DNA from: JAFGDI01 sp963662515
GTDB taxonomy: Bacteria > Planctomycetota > Phycisphaerae > Sedimentisphaerales > SM23-30
Direction: 5' to 3'
Assembly: GCA_963662515.1 (NCBI GenBank)
Contig: OY759675.1
Location: forward strand, 62,001-126,000
Length of the DNA: 64,000 nucleotides
The notes under the pieces are model-generated. The model saw only the letters and a list, made by a program, of their open reading frames with translations. It had not been told where the DNA came from and did not search any database. Shown here piece by piece: positions 61,103-64,000 of this stretch; the stretch's first letter is position 1; each line of letters starts with the position of its first letter. Both the position numbers and the translations under genes were made by a program.

Positions 61103-64000
61103 TCAGGGCGTGACGCACAGTCCCCAGTCATTGAGAAAATCTGTCAGATGTTGGGTTGTGTAGGGATTGAGCCATTGATTTGCGATAATTGCAAAGTCAT
61201 TCAGATCAATTTTGCCATCAGGAAACAGGTCAGTAGTTCCGGCGTATGAGCATTGAATGACAGAGTCTGGCTGGTCAATGGGTGCAAGTGATATAACTAG
61301 CTTGTCGAGAATATATTGCTGTTGGGCGGCCCATACCGATATGGTGTGTATGCCAGGTGTGCTAATGTTAAAAGTTACCAACTGGCTATTGGTTGACCAG
61401 CTCCATTGACCGGTGCTATGCCCACTTATAGCCTGAGTACAAGGTGTGTCGTTTATGCCAATGTAGCAGCCGGGGGTGTCGGTATTGCCGGCCCATGCTC
61501 TGGCACAGACATAGTAATTACCCGGCTGGTCGAAATAAACGCGATATTGAAGAGCTGGTCCATCTGTGCTGGTAAAGGGCAGGTCGTATTGACCGGTTGA
61601 CATGGCCGCTGTGCCGGTGTAGCCGGGAATTGACAGTTCGGTATTCCATTGGGCCAGTTCATGGCGGGCGTTGAAGTCCCAGGCTTCTGCCTCAAGAGCG
61701 ATCATGCCATCGGTAGAATTATCAGTGGTACGAACCGGCAATGACTGGTAGCATGTGCCGCGAATATCGCTTGCTTCTCCGGGTATGCCGTAAATGTCAA
61801 CCGGAACAACAAAATAATAGCGGCAGGTATTATATTCTGTTTCGTCCAGGAAATATTCATATTGAGTAGTGCCTGTCAGGGTGAATGGGCCGTTAGCGGA
61901 ATCAGAGCTGAATATTTGATAATGATCAAAATTGTCATCTAGTGACGGCTGCCATATAAGAGATATCTGCCCGTCAATATTTGCCACAGTCAGTTCTTTG
62001 CAAGGCTCCAGTGTGGGAGTAGTTACAAAAACACTGGCGGTATATGGTCGAAAATTTTTAGCGGTAATAGTAAGGGTCATTTCGCCCGGGGTACTGGGTG
62101 TAATAGTGGCTGTAAGTTTACCCTGCTTGTTGGTCTGGCCGCGATAATAAATTTCATTACCCTTACTCAGGCATACCAGAGCCTCTGCTTTGTTTGTGCT
62201 GATAGAATAGTTTTGCTGGCCCAGTCCGATCTCTGTTGCTGCGCTAACGGCAAATTCTGCAGGGTTAGCGGTGTAGAGCGGCATTTCCGGATCGCCCATA
62301 AGTGCCAGGCTGAACTGTACCCATCTGCTTGAGTTATAAGAGCTGCAACCGCTGATCTTAGATGCCTTTGCCAATGCCAGTATTTCACCGATATGGCTAT
62401 TGTGATTGTCGTCAAACAGGTATTGATAAAATGTCTGGTTATATTGCAGAGAGACTCCGGCAGATGAAGAATTGGGCCAGCCCCAGCCATAACGAGTGCC
62501 CCCGATATAGCTTACAGCTCCTCCGTCTCTGGTACGCAGGAAAGCCTCGCTCAAAGATGATTGTGCCTGGTCAAAGGCATTTGTCAGGCAGGCCATAGTA
62601 ACTATATTTGCCGCATCAGGCCTCAGGTAAGTACCCTGATCGGGCATCAGATCAAAGATATTGCTGGAAGTGAGTGAGCCGCTTTCCAGTTGCCAGCTGG
62701 TACTGCTGCCATGACAGGCCATGTGAAGGAAGTTGTATCCATTATTCACCTGTTGAGCCAGGTTTGCAGCGTTAAGTGTGTATTCAGCTCCACCTGCAAA
62801 ATCGGTATTAGTAGAGTAAAAGCGATATTTTGTGCCGGGCCAGTAAGGAGCGATATATTTGGACCAGAGCAATTCTGATTTTGCTTCAGAGTCAACCACA
62901 TCGCCAATATCTCCCCAAAGGGTTGCACCGGCAATGAGGAATTTTTCCGCGAAGTTTTCAGTTGGGCAATTCTTTTCGTAATTTATGATCTTTGCTACAG
63001 CATTTCTGATATGTTCAGGATAGCCGGGGTAGGCACTGATACGACCGACATAGACATCGGGGTACATGTCGATAGTGTCGCCATCAGATTGCAGTTTGCC
63101 ATACACGCCATCGCCATTATCGTCCCATTCGATATCATCTATGTCCGAGTAGTATAGTTCGGTAGGAATGTCATTGGTGATTGTGGGCGAAGGCGAAGTG
63201 TTGACATTGCCGTAACACTTCATGGCGGGAATGTTGTTATGGTCAGCACCCAGAACGACCCAGAGCGTTCCTCTGTTCTGGGCGTAATCAGCAATACAGA
63301 GTTTGATCTTTTCGGGAACGCTATCGGCAGGTGTACCATAACTGGCACAGATATCAGATACCAAAATAGCGGCGGCAGGCAGTCCTTTCTGGCTTTTCCA
63401 GTTTGCCAGCGGGGCGAACTCGCTCAGAAATTCCTGGGTAGTAATAATAAGGTATTCGACCTGGCTCATCGGCCCGGCGAAATATTGCGGTATAGTTGCA
63501 AGACTGGCTTCGGGTAGCGGCAGTGGTTCATCGCCGCCAGTAGCTTCAATAATATCTGAACTGGCAGAATAATTGATTATAGAATCTTTATGCAGATCAA
63601 TCAGCGATTTTTTGTGGTTATGCTGCTTATAATGCCATTTTGGTTGTGGTCGTTCAAGCTCATATTCAACGGATATCTCTATACTGGTAGCCAGGAATAT
63701 CTCGCCGGTGAGGGGTATATAGTCCAGAGGCATAAGGGTTACTGGCAGCAGTTTAGTGCCCTGCATTTTGCCTGATGTGCCAGATACGGCCAGTTGCTTG
63801 CGATAACGAACCGGCGAAAGATACACATCGGCCGCTTGCTCTGTGAATGAAGCTTTGTTTGCCTTACTGACAGGTACCGGCTGTTGCGTTGGCATAATAT
63901 CAAAGACGCCAGATAGTTGCTTTTCGTTTGATATGCTGGTAGTGACATTAGTTACTCTGGCATTAGCGGGTAACTGGATATGGGCATAGCGAACAGGCAG
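61103..64000 (-). CDS. C25 (gingipain-like) peptidase with dockerin-like motif, N-terminus beyond right edge
   Basis: The frame is open to 64000, so the ATG at 63895 is internal and the gene is partial at its N-terminus. The visible part starts in a prodomain-like region (LPVRYAHIQLPANARVTNV). The C25 catalytic core follows: VEYLIITTQEFL, then NGYNFLHMACHGSSTSW with the catalytic His, and NIVTMACLTNAFDQ with the catalytic Cys. Beta domains and a fibronectin-like segment follow, and DLFPDGKIDLNDFAIIANQW near the C-terminus is a dockerin-type Ca-binding motif. It is a secreted cysteine protease, possibly anchored through a cohesin. Confidence 0.9.
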   Translation of the reverse strand: MPVRYAHIQLPANARVTNVTTSISNEKQLSGVFDIMPTQQPVPVSKANKASFTEQAADVYLSPVRYRKQLAVSGTSGKMQGTKLLPVTLMPLDYIPLTGEIFLATSIEISVEYELERPQPKWHYKQHNHKKSLIDLHKDSIINYSASSDIIEATGGDEPLPLPEASLATIPQYFAGPMSQVEYLIITTQEFLSEFAPLANWKSQKGLPAAAILVSDICASYGTPADSVPEKIKLCIADYAQNRGTLWVVLGADHNNIPAMKCYGNVNTSPSPTITNDIPTELYYSDIDDIEWDDNGDGVYGKLQSDGDTIDMYPDVYVGRISAYPGYPEHIRNAVAKIINYEKNCPTENFAEKFLIAGATLWGDIGDVVDSEAKSELLWSKYIAPYWPGTKYRFYSTNTDFAGGAEYTLNAANLAQQVNNGYNFLHMACHGSSTSWQLESGSLTSSNIFDLMPDQGTYLRPDAANIVTMACLTNAFDQAQSSLSEAFLRTRDGGAVSYIGGTRYGWGWPNSSSAGVSLQYNQTFYQYLFDDNHNSHIGEILALAKASKISGCSSYNSSRWVQFSLALMGDPEMPLYTANPAEFAVSAATEIGLGQQNYSISTNKAEALVCLSKGNEIYYRGQTNKQGKLTATITPSTPGEMTLTITAKNFRPYTASVFVTTPTLEPCKELTVANIDGQISLIWQPSLDDNFDHYQIFSSDSANGPFTLTGTTQYEYFLDETEYNTCRYYFVVPVDIYGIPGEASDIRGTCYQSLPVRTTDNSTDGMIALEAEAWDFNARHELAQWNTELSIPGYTGTAAMSTGQYDLPFTSTDGPALQYRVYFDQPGNYYVCARAWAGNTDTPGCYIGINDTPCTQAISGHSTGQWSWSTNSQLVTFNISTPGIHTISVWAAQQQYILDKLVISLAPIDQPDSVIQCSYAGTTDLFPDGKIDLNDFAIIANQWLNPYTTQHLTDFLNDWGLCVTP

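Noticed and set aside
1..64000. tRNA, rRNA or CRISPR features
   Set aside because: No T-loop consensus with matching stems, no rRNA core sequence and no spaced direct repeats were seen.

Overview
The window looks like a chromosomal piece of an anaerobic planctomycete, probably class Phycisphaerae (Sedimentisphaerales-like). This is inferred from a PEP-CTERM sorting tail, a dockerin-type EF-hand motif on a C25 peptidase, pseudopilin-like modules of planctomycete type, a hybrid-cluster protein with partner ferredoxin, formate-THF ligase and a simple flagellin. I saw no rRNA, tRNA or CRISPR array. Two genes run off the edges: a secreted protein at 1-1200 and the C25 peptidase at 61103-64000.

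Layout. 1-10.5 kb: secreted protein, small lipoprotein, homocysteine methyltransferase/MTHFR fusion, a polytopic membrane protein with an overlapping GT2, an HD-GYP + rfbC pair, an iron-sulfur flavoprotein and a single-domain response regulator. 10.7-11.9 kb: a minus-strand unit in which a cobalamin riboswitch and a strong intrinsic terminator precede a DUF4465-like PEP-CTERM protein. 12-21.3 kb: tandem cytidylate-kinase-like protein, membrane protein, phosphatase, APC permease and a three-gene glycosyltransferase run (GT2, polytopic transferase, GT4). 21.3-24.3 kb: flagellin between two hairpin-rich non-coding stretches. 24.3-33 kb: MATE exporter, sulfatase-like membrane enzyme, ECF sigma with anti-sigma, ferredoxin, ketopantoate reductase, and a receiver/kinase protein without the phosphoacceptor His. 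33.3-41 kb: ferredoxin-hcp operon, large secreted protein, fhs and plsY.

41-46.7 kb is a sulfate-activation locus (RHH protein, alkaline-phosphatase-superfamily enzyme, cysD, cysN) invaded twice. A REP-associated tyrosine transposase with five REP palindromes lies upstream of cysD. A four-helix-bundle gene bounded by inverted 7-bp repeat arrays lies between cysD and cysN.

46.8-64 kb: RNA-binding protein, nitronate-monooxygenase-like protein, a pyrR-pyrB-nadK-secreted TPR operon with a good sigma-70 promoter, a LolA-like protein, a ParA-like protein without Walker A, a ParA ATPase fused to a glycogen-binding (CBM48/AMPK-type) domain and preceded by a hairpin-rich leader, a lipoprotein, a phosphomannomutase and the C25 peptidase.

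The most unusual items are the B12-riboswitch-controlled sorted protein, the ParA-CBM48 fusion with its leader, the four-helix-bundle cassette, the REP/RAYT island that supplies host stop codons, and the flagellin leader.
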